The notes: generated by a model from the letters alone, not told the origin. A stretch of 64,000 nt of DNA from Larkinella sp965227735 (GCF_965227735.1 NZ_OZ245776.1:5456001-5520000); one strand, 5' to 3'; numbered from the stretch's first letter, positions 32,251 to 41,202 are shown. A program made the numbers and translations.

Positions 32251-33351
32251 CTAGCGAATCTTAACGCTCTCCAAACCAGCCAGAAAGGTTTCGTCGATAG
32301 TGGCCCCGATTCCCGGCCCGGTTGGCAAATCAATTTCGTAACCCCGGTACGTAACCCCTCCCAAAACCGGGTCGTCGGCGTGTTCGAACGGCGCATCCAG
32401 ATCGTAGAATGAAACGTTCCGGCGGGCGGAAGCAAAGTGCGCTTTGGCCGTGATGGCCAGCCGGGATTCCGACATGCAGCCGATCATGCACGGGATGCTG
32501 GCTGCTTCAGCAATGGTATTGATTTTCAGGGCGTTAAAGATTCCCCCGCTTTTCGACAACTTGATGTTGAAGTAATCGACGGCTTCTTCCTGCACCAGCC
32601 GCAGGGCATCGCGGGGACTGAACAGCGATTCGTCGGCCATGATGGGAACAGTCGTTTTGGTTCGAAGGCGCTTCAGGTCGGCAATGGCCCAATGCTTGAC
32701 GGGTTGTTCGCAGTATTCGATGTTCCAATCCTGAATGGTTCTGAGCACATTGACCGCCGTGACGTAATTCCAGCCCTGGTTGGCATCCGTCCGAATCGGA
32801 ATGCCGTCGCCCACCGCTTCCCGAATCACTTCCACGCGCCGGATGTCGTCGCGCTGGTTGGTGCCGAGCTTCACTTTGATCGCTAAACCGCCTTTTTCTT
32901 TGATCCGAATGGCGTCATCAGCCATGCGTTCCGGCGCATTGAGGTAGATCGTTTCGTCGGTAACCAGTGTAAACCGTTCCCCACCGAGAAAAGCATACAA
33001 TGGCATTCTGGCGGCCTGGGCCGCCAGATCGTACAGCGCCATATCGAACGCACTTTTCACCGTTGGGTTGTTGGGCAGGTAAGCGTCCAGCCGGTTCAGA
33101 TTACCTTCAATATCCAATGCATTCTGGCCGATCAGCAGTTTAGCAAAATCGCGGGCGGCTGCAAAACCGGTTTCCTGCGTTTCGCCGACAATCATCCAGA
33201 ACGGCGAGCCTTCACCCCAACCCACCAACCCATCGGCGTGAATCCGGACGAGCAGATTCCGGGCGTTTTCAATCGTTCCCAACGAAATGGCGATCGGAGC
33301 CTTCAGGGGAATATTAAGCTTAAAAACGTCGATGTGGGTGATTTTTAGCAT
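32251..33351 (-). CDS. Enolase-superfamily dipeptide epimerase-like enzyme
   Basis: A 366-residue member of the mandelate racemase/muconate lactonising group. The N-terminal capping domain is followed by a TIM barrel with the K-x-K acid/base pair (AIKVKLGTNQ), metal ligands D in IRTDANQGW, E in IEYCEQPV and D/E in IMADESLF, and the second lysine in FNIKLSKSGGI. This set (KxK on one side, K on the other) is typical of L-Ala-D/L-Glu and other dipeptide epimerases, which recycle murein peptides. Exact specificity is not predictable. It starts five bases after the stop of the amidohydrolase gene, forming a two-gene unit. Confidence 0.87.
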   Translation of the reverse strand: MLKITHIDVFKLNIPLKAPIAISLGTIENARNLLVRIHADGLVGWGEGSPFWMIVGETQETGFAAARDFAKLLIGQNALDIEGNLNRLDAYLPNNPTVKSAFDMALYDLAAQAARMPLYAFLGGERFTLVTDETIYLNAPERMADDAIRIKEKGGLAIKVKLGTNQRDDIRRVEVIREAVGDGIPIRTDANQGWNYVTAVNVLRTIQDWNIEYCEQPVKHWAIADLKRLRTKTTVPIMADESLFSPRDALRLVQEEAVDYFNIKLSKSGGIFNALKINTIAEAASIPCMIGCMSESRLAITAKAHFASARRNVSFYDLDAPFEHADDPVLGGVTYRGYEIDLPTGPGIGATIDETFLAGLESVKIR

Positions 33352-33356
33352 GCTAA

Positions 33357-34508
33357 TCAGTTCGGAAACTGCGATTTGTCCAAGCCCGGAATAATCCGCA
33401 GGGCATTTTTGTAATAGACTTTTTTCAGCACCTCGTCGGGCAACGCCATGCCGTACATGCGCCAGAAGGCGTGGTATTTTTTGTGGTACGGGAAATATTC
33501 GTCGTCGGTTTCCAGCACGCGGAAATACGTCGCGTATTCAGACGGCACCCAACTGTCTTTCCCAAACAGAATCCGGTCCTGGTATTTTTCAAAGAATTTC
33601 CGCGACGCCCGGGGCTGGCGACCGAGTTCGGCAATGACTGCACCGATTTCGACGAGCATGTTCGGAAACACCTTCATCAGACTGTCGAGTTTCACCAGAT
33701 CGTTCGGATACCAGCCCATGTGAGCGTTGATGAATGTCGTTTTCGGGTGTTTGCGAAATACGTTGTGTTGTTCGGCAATCAGTTGTTCCCAGGAAACCGG
33801 GTTGTTTTCCGACCGTTTCCGGCCAGGATGCGTTTTCAGTTCCAGCCAGCGTTCGTTGAAACGGTCCATTGGGTCCCAGAACGGTTTTGGGTCGGCCGTA
33901 TGGATCAGAACCGGAACGCCCAACTGACCGCATTTGGCCCAGATCGCGTCCAGACGCGGATCGTCTACCCGAACGCGTTTCCCTTCCGTATCCTTCACGT
34001 TGAAGCCCAGGCTTTTATAGATTTTCAGGCCCTTTGCGCCGTTTTTGATGTCGTCTTCCAGCAGTTTGACGGCCTTTTCCGTCCAGCCGGGTTCGCCCAG
34101 ATTGGCGAAGTTGATGTTGGTGAAAATCGCCAGCCGCTTCGGATACGACTTCTGCACATTCGCCAGCGCATTACTGAGGAACGTGCTGCTTTCGGCTACG
34201 TTCGACGTAAAACCGCGTCCGCTGAGATTGACCATGATGCCCATGTTCAGACTGTCCATCTGGGTCACCAGTTTCCGTAAATCCGTCCGGTCCATGTCAT
34301 ACTGGTGGTTGTGAACGTCGATAAACGGGTATTTGGCGCGGGTGATTTTATGTTCCGGGGTCTTCAGGGTCGAAACCGGTTCATACTCTTCAAAATCGAT
34401 CGGGCCGTTGGCGGTTGCTACTTTCGGCTGCGCGCGGGCCGACAGGATGAGGAGAGAAAACGCAGAAAGCGCGGTGAGGTAGCGCAGATTTCGCAGAGGT
34501 AAAAGCAT
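33357..34508 (-). CDS. Exported amidohydrolase-2 family protein
   Basis: A 383-residue protein with a signal peptide (LTALSAFSLLILSARAQ) and a metal-dependent TIM-barrel hydrolase of the amidohydrolase-2 (ACMSD-like) family. Metal-site motifs are FIDVHNHQYD (H-x-H), VLIHTADP, FINAHMGWYP and LFGKDSW with the conserved aspartate. Relatives decarboxylate or hydrolyse varied substrates; this one is probably periplasmic and the substrate is unknown. It lies directly upstream of the epimerase-like gene. Confidence 0.85.
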   Translation of the reverse strand: MLLPLRNLRYLTALSAFSLLILSARAQPKVATANGPIDFEEYEPVSTLKTPEHKITRAKYPFIDVHNHQYDMDRTDLRKLVTQMDSLNMGIMVNLSGRGFTSNVAESSTFLSNALANVQKSYPKRLAIFTNINFANLGEPGWTEKAVKLLEDDIKNGAKGLKIYKSLGFNVKDTEGKRVRVDDPRLDAIWAKCGQLGVPVLIHTADPKPFWDPMDRFNERWLELKTHPGRKRSENNPVSWEQLIAEQHNVFRKHPKTTFINAHMGWYPNDLVKLDSLMKVFPNMLVEIGAVIAELGRQPRASRKFFEKYQDRILFGKDSWVPSEYATYFRVLETDDEYFPYHKKYHAFWRMYGMALPDEVLKKVYYKNALRIIPGLDKSQFPN

Positions 34509-34554
34509 CGTTTATCGGGTCAATGAGTGTAAATGAAACGGTTTCAGTACCAAC

Positions 34555-35031
34555 TCAGGAATAAATCAACGCGACGCAAAAAGCCGCAATGCCTTCTTTT
34601 CGCCCCACAAAGCCCATGTGTTCGGAAGTGGTGGCCTTGATGGAAATATCATCTTCCGGGATTTGCATAACGCCCGACAGGCAGGTTTTCATCGCCGGAA
34701 TGTACGGATTTAACTTCGGTTCCTGCAACACCACCGTCACATCGACGTTCGAAACTTCATACTCTTTTTCGCGAATCATCCGCATCACCTCGGCCAGCAG
34801 CAGCTTGCTGTCAACGCCTTTCCAGCGCGGATCTTTGTCTGAAAAATGGTAGCCGATGTTCCGCAGATTGGCGGCCCCCAGCAAGGCATCACAGAGCACG
34901 TGACAAATCACATCGGCATCGGAATGCCCCTGCGCACCGTGTGTGTGCGGAATTAAAATGCCGCCGAGCCAGAATTCCCGGCCTTCGGCTAACTGGTGTA
35001 CATCGTATCCTTGCCCTACGCGGATTTTCAT
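34555..35031 (-). CDS. ispF: 2-C-methyl-D-erythritol 2,4-cyclodiphosphate synthase
   Basis: A 158-residue enzyme of the MEP isoprenoid pathway that converts CDP-ME 2-phosphate to MEcPP. The zinc site is D8-x-H10 in GYDVHQL together with the histidine in QGHSDADVICH; IGYHFSDKDPRWK and ISIKATTSEHMGFVGRKEGIAA are further signatures. Length is standard; the enzyme acts as a cytosolic trimer. Its start is 10 bases from the stop of the M16 peptidase gene. Confidence 0.97.
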   Translation of the reverse strand: MKIRVGQGYDVHQLAEGREFWLGGILIPHTHGAQGHSDADVICHVLCDALLGAANLRNIGYHFSDKDPRWKGVDSKLLLAEVMRMIREKEYEVSNVDVTVVLQEPKLNPYIPAMKTCLSGVMQIPEDDISIKATTSEHMGFVGRKEGIAAFCVALIYS

Positions 35032-35041
35032 ACTGAATGGC

Positions 35042-36277
35042 CTAGGCGGCCCGATAATACAAAGTCGAGCGGTTTTCTTTCCGGAGCAGTTTTTGCGCAG
35101 TCGACTGGATGTCGTCGGGCGTAATGGCCTGAATCCGTTCCGTTTCCTGATTCACCCAGTCCGCATTGCCGGCATTGGCCGCATACGCCAGATTCATGGC
35201 GCGGTTCAGCAGTTCTACCTCCGAAAATACCAGCGTCGCTTCCGCCTGATTCTTCACTTTGGTCAGTTCGTCTTCCGGAACGGTTTGGCTAACAATTTCA
35301 TTCACAACGCTTTCGATAGCGGCATCGGCTTCTTCCAGTGAAACACCCTGATTCAGTGAACCACTGATAACGAGCAAACCGGGGTCCAGCGAGCCGGTGG
35401 AATGCGCCGAAATACCGGTAAAAAGCGCCTGTTCTTTCAACAGTTTCTGGTAAAGCCGCGACGATTTTCCCCGGCCCAGCACGTCGCTCAGCAGGTCGGC
35501 GCAGTAGTAATTATCCGCGAAACGACCCGGCATGTGGTATACTTTGTAGAGCGCATTGAGGGGAACTTCGGCCACGGTTTCCAGAAACCGGGCTTCGGTC
35601 TGCACCGGTTCCTGCGGCAGATTGCGCGCGTGAACCTTGCCCGCCGGAATGGGCTCAAACCATTTTTTCGACAGTTGCTTGACCTGTTCGAGCGTGACGT
35701 TTCCGCCCACCACCATCGTGGCATTGTTCGGCAGGTAATGCGTATAAAAAAAGTGTTTTACGTCGTCCAGGGTCGCTGTTTCGATGTGACTAATGTCTTT
35801 ACCAATCGTGGCCCACTGATACGGATGCACCTGATAGGCCAGTGGGCGGAGTTTCAGCCAGACGTCGCCGTAGGGCTGGTTGAGGTAACGTTGCTTGAAT
35901 TCTTCGATCACCACTTTCTGCTGCACGTCCAAAACCGTCGGGTCGAACGACAGACCCAGCATCCGGTCGGATTCGAGCCAGAAGGCGGTTTCGAGGTTGG
36001 CCGATGGGAGCGTGATGTAATAGTTGGTGATGTCGGGCGAGGTGAATGCGTTGTTTTCGCCCCCCACTTTTTGCAGTGGTTCGTCGTAGCTCGGAATGTT
36101 GCGGGAGCCGCCAAACATCAGGTGTTCGAACAAATGCGCAAACCCGGTTTTCCCCGCATCTTCATCGCGCGACCCGACATTGTACAAAATATTGACTGTC
36201 GCCATCGGACTGGTCGGGTCCTCGTGAACGTAGACTTTTAAACCGTTATCTAACACAAAATGCGCGAATCGAATCAT
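35042..36277 (-). CDS. M16 family zinc peptidase (insulinase/PqqL type)
   Basis: A 411-residue peptidase with the inverted zinc motif HLFEH in KTGFAHLFEHLMFGG and a later glutamate ligand region (EFKQRYLNQPYGDVW). It contains two M16 halves; the second (about 180-405) lacks the zinc motif, as expected. There is no signal peptide, so it may be cytosolic, though related proteins in Bacteroidota are periplasmic. It probably degrades short peptides. A canonical promoter (36324-36354) lies upstream. Confidence 0.92.
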   Translation of the reverse strand: MIRFAHFVLDNGLKVYVHEDPTSPMATVNILYNVGSRDEDAGKTGFAHLFEHLMFGGSRNIPSYDEPLQKVGGENNAFTSPDITNYYITLPSANLETAFWLESDRMLGLSFDPTVLDVQQKVVIEEFKQRYLNQPYGDVWLKLRPLAYQVHPYQWATIGKDISHIETATLDDVKHFFYTHYLPNNATMVVGGNVTLEQVKQLSKKWFEPIPAGKVHARNLPQEPVQTEARFLETVAEVPLNALYKVYHMPGRFADNYYCADLLSDVLGRGKSSRLYQKLLKEQALFTGISAHSTGSLDPGLLVISGSLNQGVSLEEADAAIESVVNEIVSQTVPEDELTKVKNQAEATLVFSEVELLNRAMNLAYAANAGNADWVNQETERIQAITPDDIQSTAQKLLRKENRSTLYYRAA

Positions 36278-36323
36278 GGCAAACTTTTTCGGTGGGGGTG
36301 TCGTTAGGCGTTTTGAGAACTAA

Positions 36324-36354
36324 CAAAAGTAAGGGTCTAATTGTATTCTTCAAA
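36324..36354 (-). promoter_or_regulatory. Canonical Bacteroidota promoter of the M16 peptidase gene
   Basis: On the minus strand the sequence reads TTTG, 19 bases, TACTTTTG, an exact match to both boxes of the Bacteroidota consensus with ideal spacing, 47 bases upstream of the ATG at 36277. ispF downstream probably shares this promoter. Confidence 0.65.
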
Positions 36355-36390
36355 AAAGAACATTCCCGTAACTCGTGAACACACCTTCCC

Positions 36391-37500
36391 ATGAAAAAAT
36401 TCTGGCTCCTGCTTTTCTTATCGGGCCCTTTGCCGGCTCTCGCCCAGATACTCGACGACGCTGGTATTCAGCAGATTATTTTGAAGGCTACCGATAAAAT
36501 TTACAACTACGAATTCGATGAAGCGGATGACTACATCCGGCAGGTGAAAGCCAAATATCCCCAGCATCCGGTGGTGCCGGTGATGAAAGCCATCCAGCTT
36601 TACTGGCAATATCTGCCGCTCAAAGAAAACAAAAATGCTACCGCACAGTATGTCAACTACCTGAATCAGGGCATTGCGCTGTCAAAAAAAATGCTGGATC
36701 GCAATGAAAACGATCCGGAAGGCGTCTTTTTTTCGCTGGCTTCACACGGCTATCTGGCGATGAAAAACCATTACGACAACGAGACGATGAAAGCCGTGGG
36801 TGAAGCGCAGAAGGCGTATAGCTATTTGCGGAAGGGATTTAAACTGATGGACAAAAATCCGGAATTTTATTTCTCGACCGGGCTTTATAATTACTACATT
36901 GAGCGGTATCCGCTGGATCATCCGGTGTCGAAACCGCTGCTGCTTTTTTTTCAGAATGGCGATATGGCACTGGGTATGAAGCAGATGGAAACGGCTGTGC
37001 GCCGGGGTGTTTTTACCCGGACCGAAACCGCGCTCTACCTGGGTCATATTTACCTGAAACACGAGAGCCAACCGGCCCGCGCGGCCCTGCTTCTGAAACC
37101 GCTGGCGGATAAATACCCGCAAAACCCGATCTTTACGCTGGGATGTGCCGAAGCGCTGGTGCAGTCGGGTCGCTACCGCGATGCCCAGGCCTACATCGAA
37201 CGGCTGCGGAACCTTCCCCAGAAATTTCTGGCTATGCCGGTAAAAGTATTGGAAGGCATCACCGAAGAAAAAATGAACGGCAATCCCAAACTGGCTGCCG
37301 AGAACTATCAGAGTGCCCTGAAATTACCGGTGGACGAGGTCTTTGCCAAGGAGTTTACGGCCCATGCCTACAGCGGTTTAGCCCGGATCTCGGCCCAGTC
37401 CGGCGACCGGAACCGGGCGAAGTCCATGTACAAAAAGGTGTTGAGCATGGCCGAATACAAGTCGACTATTCAGGAAGCCCGGAAGTTTTTAAAATCCTAA
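36391..37500 (+). CDS. Exported tetratricopeptide-type protein of unknown function
   Basis: A 369-residue protein with a signal peptide (KKFWLLLFLSGPLPALAQ). The mature part is helical with several TPR-like pairs, for example IYNYEFDEADDYIRQVKAKYP, AEALVQSGRYRDAQAYIERL and FTAHAYSGLARISAQSGDRNRAKSMYKKVL. It should be a periplasmic protein-protein interaction scaffold. No enzymatic motif is seen. The phosphotriesterase-like gene starts 17 bases after its stop, so they are probably co-transcribed. Confidence 0.8.
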   Translation: MKKFWLLLFLSGPLPALAQILDDAGIQQIILKATDKIYNYEFDEADDYIRQVKAKYPQHPVVPVMKAIQLYWQYLPLKENKNATAQYVNYLNQGIALSKKMLDRNENDPEGVFFSLASHGYLAMKNHYDNETMKAVGEAQKAYSYLRKGFKLMDKNPEFYFSTGLYNYYIERYPLDHPVSKPLLLFFQNGDMALGMKQMETAVRRGVFTRTETALYLGHIYLKHESQPARAALLLKPLADKYPQNPIFTLGCAEALVQSGRYRDAQAYIERLRNLPQKFLAMPVKVLEGITEEKMNGNPKLAAENYQSALKLPVDEVFAKEFTAHAYSGLARISAQSGDRNRAKSMYKKVLSMAEYKSTIQEARKFLKS

Positions 37501-37517
37501 CCGCCCATTCGACTCTG

Positions 37518-38498
37518 ATGAAACGTCGGACCTTTTTGAAAGCATCACTTGCCGCCGGGCTTTGGCCGGTTTTTCAAAAAAAAACGACGATCAACACCGT
37601 AACCGGTGCGGTTCGGGCGTCGGAACTGGGGTTGACGCTCATTCACGAACACATTTTAGTCGATTTTATCGGGGCTGACCAGATCAGTCCGGAGCGCTGG
37701 AAACGGCCCGATGTGGTGGCAAAAATGCTGCCGTATTTGCAAACGCTGCGGAAGCTGGGCGTCCAGACGCTGATCGACTGTACGCCCGCCTACCTGGGTC
37801 GGGACCCTCTGTTGCTGAAAGAATTATCGGAGAAATCAGGAGTCAGAATCCTGACCAACACCGGTTATTACGGAGCCTCGAATGACAAATACCTGCCCGC
37901 CCACGCCCGGACCGAAACCGCCGACCAACTGGCGGACCGCTGGGTGGCGGAGTTTGAGAATGGCATTGAAGGAACCGGCATCCGACCCGCTTTCCTAAAA
38001 ATCGGCGTCAACCCCGGTCCCTTGTCGGAACTGCACCGCAAACTCATTACGGCAGCCGCCCGGACACACAAACGCACCGGTCTGACCATTTGTTCGCATA
38101 CCGGGCCGTATGTCCCGGCTTTTGAACAGATTGAGATTTTGAAACAGGAAGGAGTCGATCCATCGGCGTTCGTGTGGGTACATGCGCAGGGCCAAAACAT
38201 GGTGCATTACGCCCGCGCCGTTCGGGAAGGCGCCTGGGTGAGTCTGGACGGTTTGGACGGGAAAAATGTGAGTCAGTACGCCGATACCCTGCTCCTGATG
38301 AAAGAAAACCGGTTTTTACACCGAACGCTGCTCTCCCACGACGCCGGTTGGTACGATCCCGCGCAACCCGACGGTGGCTCCATCGGTCGGGATTATACGG
38401 TTTTGTTCAACCAGTTGATGCCGGTTCTAAACCGAAAGGGATTTACGAAGAAAGACTGGAAGCAAATTCTGGTGGAAAATCCGAAGGAAGCGTTTTAA
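37518..38498 (+). CDS. Phosphotriesterase-like metal-dependent hydrolase with Tat-like signal
   Basis: A 326-residue TIM-barrel hydrolase of the phosphotriesterase family. Metal-site motifs are LIHEHILVDF (H-x-H), the lysine in RPAFLKIGVN (usually carboxylated), ICSHTGPY, WVHAQGQN and LLSHDAGWYD. I start at ATG 37518 because it gives a KRRTFLKAS Tat-like signal; an open frame continues upstream but only overlaps the TPR gene. Relatives hydrolyse lactones, phosphodiesters or esters, so substrate is open. Its last four bases overlap the end of the convergent dnaX gene. Confidence 0.87.
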   Translation: MKRRTFLKASLAAGLWPVFQKKTTINTVTGAVRASELGLTLIHEHILVDFIGADQISPERWKRPDVVAKMLPYLQTLRKLGVQTLIDCTPAYLGRDPLLLKELSEKSGVRILTNTGYYGASNDKYLPAHARTETADQLADRWVAEFENGIEGTGIRPAFLKIGVNPGPLSELHRKLITAAARTHKRTGLTICSHTGPYVPAFEQIEILKQEGVDPSAFVWVHAQGQNMVHYARAVREGAWVSLDGLDGKNVSQYADTLLLMKENRFLHRTLLSHDAGWYDPAQPDGGSIGRDYTVLFNQLMPVLNRKGFTKKDWKQILVENPKEAF

Positions 38499-40330
38499 TA
38501 GTCAACATCCAGGCCCAGCGTCCGTTTCAACTCCAGGAGGGCCGGGTTTTTTTCGGCCAGATAATTGAATTTGTCCTGTGGCGTATAAATCATTTTTCGG
38601 GTTTCCTGGAGCGCAATGGTATCGGTCAGCTGAATCTGGCTGTTTTGCAGTTCCCGCCGGAGATACGTCAGCAAATCCTGACGCAAGTCGTTTAACAGGT
38701 TGGCTTGCAGGGAATTGTCGAGCGCAATGTGGATCATGGTGCCTTCCAGGCGAAACTCGCGGTTCAGCATCACCTGCTCCGTTCGCGAACCGTCCTGATG
38801 ATCGCGCATCCGGGCGTACGTTTGCCAGACGGTTTGTAACTCCTCAAAAGTGAACGGTTTGTCCACCTTTGGCATTTCGGGAGCTTCGGCCAAAGCCGTT
38901 GCGACGGCATCCGCAATCGTGGCCACCGGCCGTTCGACGGAGACCAGATTAGACGTGGTTCGGAGCTTACTGCTCACCGGTTTTGGAATCTCAGCGATCA
39001 CCGGACTCCTTTCCGGGAGCGGTTTGGCGGTTCCGTTGCCATTCGGCTGGGGATGATAGCCGTTTGTAGGTTCGCTGGTGTGCGACGGCAGGGCGACGGG
39101 TTCCCGGTTTGTGGCTAAAGGGCTACTGTCGGCTGAGCTGTCCTTTTTTTTTTCAGCCTGTTCCGGGTTCCGGGTTTCGCCGGGTTCCGAATGGCTGGTT
39201 AAAACCGGTACGGCATGGATGTCCAGCACATTGGGCAGATTCGCCAGTTTCATCAGGCACACTTCCACGTGCAGCCGCTGGTTTTTAGCCGACTTGTAAT
39301 TCAGGTCACACTGCGCACCGACGCTCAGGGCCGAAAGCAGAAAACTCAGGGGCGATTCGGCGGCCTGTTGCAAATACTTTTGCTGAATGCTTTCCGTCAC
39401 CTGTAACAACTGGATGGTCGCTACATCCTTGCAAACCAGCAGGTTCCGGAAGTGTTCGCTTAGTCCGACAATGAACTGGTGACCATCGAACCCTTTCCGC
39501 AGAATTTCGTCGAACAACAGCATACTTTGCGGCAGATTTCCCGCCAGCAGCAGGTCCGTTAGCCGGAAATAATAGTCGTAGTCGAGGATGTGGAGGTTTT
39601 CCAGCACCTCTTTGTAGCGCAGAATCCGGTCTTCCGAGAAGGTAACGTTCAGGTCGAACATCGAAAGCGCATCCCGCAAACCGCCGTCGGCTTTCTGGGC
39701 GATGAGTTCCAGGGCTTCGTATTCGGTCTGAATGCCTTCTTTCTGAGCGATGCTGGCCAGATGGTCGGCGATGTCGCGCGGCTGAATCCGGTTGAAGTCG
39801 AAAAGCTGGCAACGCGACAGAATCGTCGGCAGAATTTTGTGCTTTTCGGTGGTCGCCAGAATGAAAATGGCGTAGGAGGGAGGCTCTTCCAGTGTTTTCA
39901 GGAACGCGTTGAAAGCGGCCTGCGACAGCATGTGAACCTCATCGATGATGTAAATTTTATACTGACCCGACTGGGGCGGATAGCGCACCTGATCGATCAG
40001 GTTCCGGATATCTTCCACCGAGTTGTTAGAAGCCGCATCGAGTTCATGGATGTTGAACGACGCATTCTGATTAAAACTCACACACGAGTCACAGTGGTCA
40101 CACGGTTCGACGGCTTCGCTTTTTCCGAGGTTCTGGCAGTTGATGGTTTTGGCCAGAATCCGGGCGCAGGTCGTTTTTCCAACCCCCCGTGGTCCGCAAA
40201 ACAGAAATGCCTGCGCCAGGTGATTGGTTAAAATCGCGTTCTTGAGTGTAGTCGTAATATGTGCCTGTCCGACGACGGTATCGAAGGTAGCCGGACGGTA
40301 TTTCCGGGCCGAGACAACGAAGTTATCCAT
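38495..40330 (-). CDS. dnaX: DNA polymerase III subunit tau (and predicted gamma)
   Basis: A 611-residue clamp-loader ATPase. Walker A is FLFCGPRGVGKTT, a four-cysteine zinc module follows (INCQN ... EPCDHCDSCV), Walker B is IYIIDEVHML, sensor 1 is FILATTEKHKI and the SRC motif is ILSRCQLFDF. Domains I-III end around residue 370; the rest is a Pro/Ser-rich linker and a C-terminal domain (about 475-600) that in other bacteria binds polymerase alpha and helicase. At codons 393-396 (39143-39154) ten A in a row contain the in-frame heptamer A-AAA-AAG used by E. coli dnaX. A -1 shift would add six residues and stop at TAG, giving about 402 residues, a gamma-like product; +1 also stops within nine codons. 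Confidence 0.96.
   Translation of the reverse strand: MDNFVVSARKYRPATFDTVVGQAHITTTLKNAILTNHLAQAFLFCGPRGVGKTTCARILAKTINCQNLGKSEAVEPCDHCDSCVSFNQNASFNIHELDAASNNSVEDIRNLIDQVRYPPQSGQYKIYIIDEVHMLSQAAFNAFLKTLEEPPSYAIFILATTEKHKILPTILSRCQLFDFNRIQPRDIADHLASIAQKEGIQTEYEALELIAQKADGGLRDALSMFDLNVTFSEDRILRYKEVLENLHILDYDYYFRLTDLLLAGNLPQSMLLFDEILRKGFDGHQFIVGLSEHFRNLLVCKDVATIQLLQVTESIQQKYLQQAAESPLSFLLSALSVGAQCDLNYKSAKNQRLHVEVCLMKLANLPNVLDIHAVPVLTSHSEPGETRNPEQAEKKKDSSADSSPLATNREPVALPSHTSEPTNGYHPQPNGNGTAKPLPERSPVIAEIPKPVSSKLRTTSNLVSVERPVATIADAVATALAEAPEMPKVDKPFTFEELQTVWQTYARMRDHQDGSRTEQVMLNREFRLEGTMIHIALDNSLQANLLNDLRQDLLTYLRRELQNSQIQLTDTIALQETRKMIYTPQDKFNYLAEKNPALLELKRTLGLDVDY
39143..39154 (-). promoter_or_regulatory. 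Candidate slippage/frameshift site in dnaX (A10 with A-AAA-AAG)
   Basis: The coding strand reads GAA AAA AAA AAG (Glu-Lys-Lys-Lys), ten A followed by GG. Both ribosomal -1 frameshifting (heptamer A-AAA-AAG in register) and transcriptional slippage on the A run would give truncated products: -1 reads GGA CAG CTC AGC CGA CAG TAG, +1 reads ACA GCT CAG CCG ACA GTA GCC CTT TAG. I do not see a convincing Shine-Dalgarno-like stimulator or strong downstream stem-loop, which favours transcriptional slippage. Confidence 0.6.
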
Positions 40331-40390
40331 GTCGGCAAGTTAGCCAAAAAAAACGGTCCGCCGTAGGATTCGGAACCCCGCTCTCTAAAA

Positions 40391-41002
40391 TTACTTTCTT
40401 CCCGACCGGTTCTCCGCGTCCGTCTTTTGAACCGATTTTCCAAAGCAAAGCAATGATAATGAGAGCGTATAGTGGTAAAAATCGATGGGATGAATGGGTA
40501 AATTTTTTGATTGACCCACGCGGGTCGCCAGGGCCAGAATCATCACGGCCAGCACCACCCAGGTGGCGCGGGAGTCCCGGCGCACAACGCCCAGAAACGC
40601 GATCAGCAGCACGATCACCATGCCCATCGACGGTATCACCGGCTCAAAGGCCCGGATGGTGGGACTCAGCAGCAACAGCAGAAATAAAGCGATGCCGAGC
40701 GTGACGGTGACGAAAAAACCGGATCTCGTAATTTTCTGCTTGAGAATCAGGCCCCATACCCCGACAATGACACAAACAACCCCCAAACTGGCCGCCAGCG
40801 TTTCCAGTGAGCGGTGCAGCGGCACCACGCCCTGGATACCCGCAAACACGAATATGCCGATCAGGGCCGTCACGGAAATGGTAATCAGAAAGAGTCCCCA
40901 CAATATCCGGTTATACCAGCTTAATTCCATAAAATACCGCCAAAAAACCCAGATACCCGTGAAAGCCAGGACGGCATCTGACACCATGTTTGAAAGGTTC
41001 AT
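40391..41002 (-). CDS. Polytopic membrane protein of unknown function
   Basis: A 203-residue protein with about six membrane helices (for example ILWGLFLITISVTALIGIFVFA, LAASLGVVCVIVGVWGLIL, FFVTVTLGIALFLLLLLSP, MGMVIVLLIAFLGVV, WVVLAVMILALATRVG). I use the ATG at 41002 (MNLSNMVSDAVLAF); an in-frame start at 41089 would translate an intergenic ATGATGA-rich repeat. The C-terminus is short and basic. I do not recognise a family. It lies 60 bases upstream of dnaX on the same strand. Confidence 0.7.
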   Translation of the reverse strand: MNLSNMVSDAVLAFTGIWVFWRYFMELSWYNRILWGLFLITISVTALIGIFVFAGIQGVVPLHRSLETLAASLGVVCVIVGVWGLILKQKITRSGFFVTVTLGIALFLLLLLSPTIRAFEPVIPSMGMVIVLLIAFLGVVRRDSRATWVVLAVMILALATRVGQSKNLPIHPIDFYHYTLSLSLLCFGKSVQKTDAENRSGRK

Positions 41003-41044
41003 GCTGGAAATAACAATTTTTCGGGGAAAAAGGCAAAAGACTAG

Positions 41045-41117
41045 AATGATGAATGATGGATGATGAACGATGAATGAGGGGTAAGCCACTCATCATTCAT
41101 CATTCATAACTCATAAC
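41045..41117. repeat. ATGATGA-rich intergenic inverted repeat
   Basis: The left side repeats ATGATGAATGATGGATGATG (about 41047-41073) and the right side holds CTCATCATTCATCATTCATAACTCAT (about 41089-41114), complementary to it with slips. It lies between the divergent membrane-protein gene and sucD, just upstream of the sucD promoter. It resembles in style the AT-rich repeat at 27422-27504, with words such as TCATCATT shared between them. Confidence 0.65.
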
Positions 41118-41148
41118 TTTGTTCTTTAGCCATTTCCCTCTACTTTTG
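41118..41148 (+). promoter_or_regulatory. Canonical Bacteroidota promoter of sucD
   Basis: TTTG (41118-41121), 19 bases, TACTTTTG (41141-41148) matches the Bacteroidota consensus exactly in both boxes and spacing. The leader to the sucD ATG at 41203 would be about 50 bases. Confidence 0.7.
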
Positions 41149-41202
41149 CGCCGGTTCCAAGGGCTTATACCTTCACACGCATAGCACAGCTTTTCATTCA
41201 TC

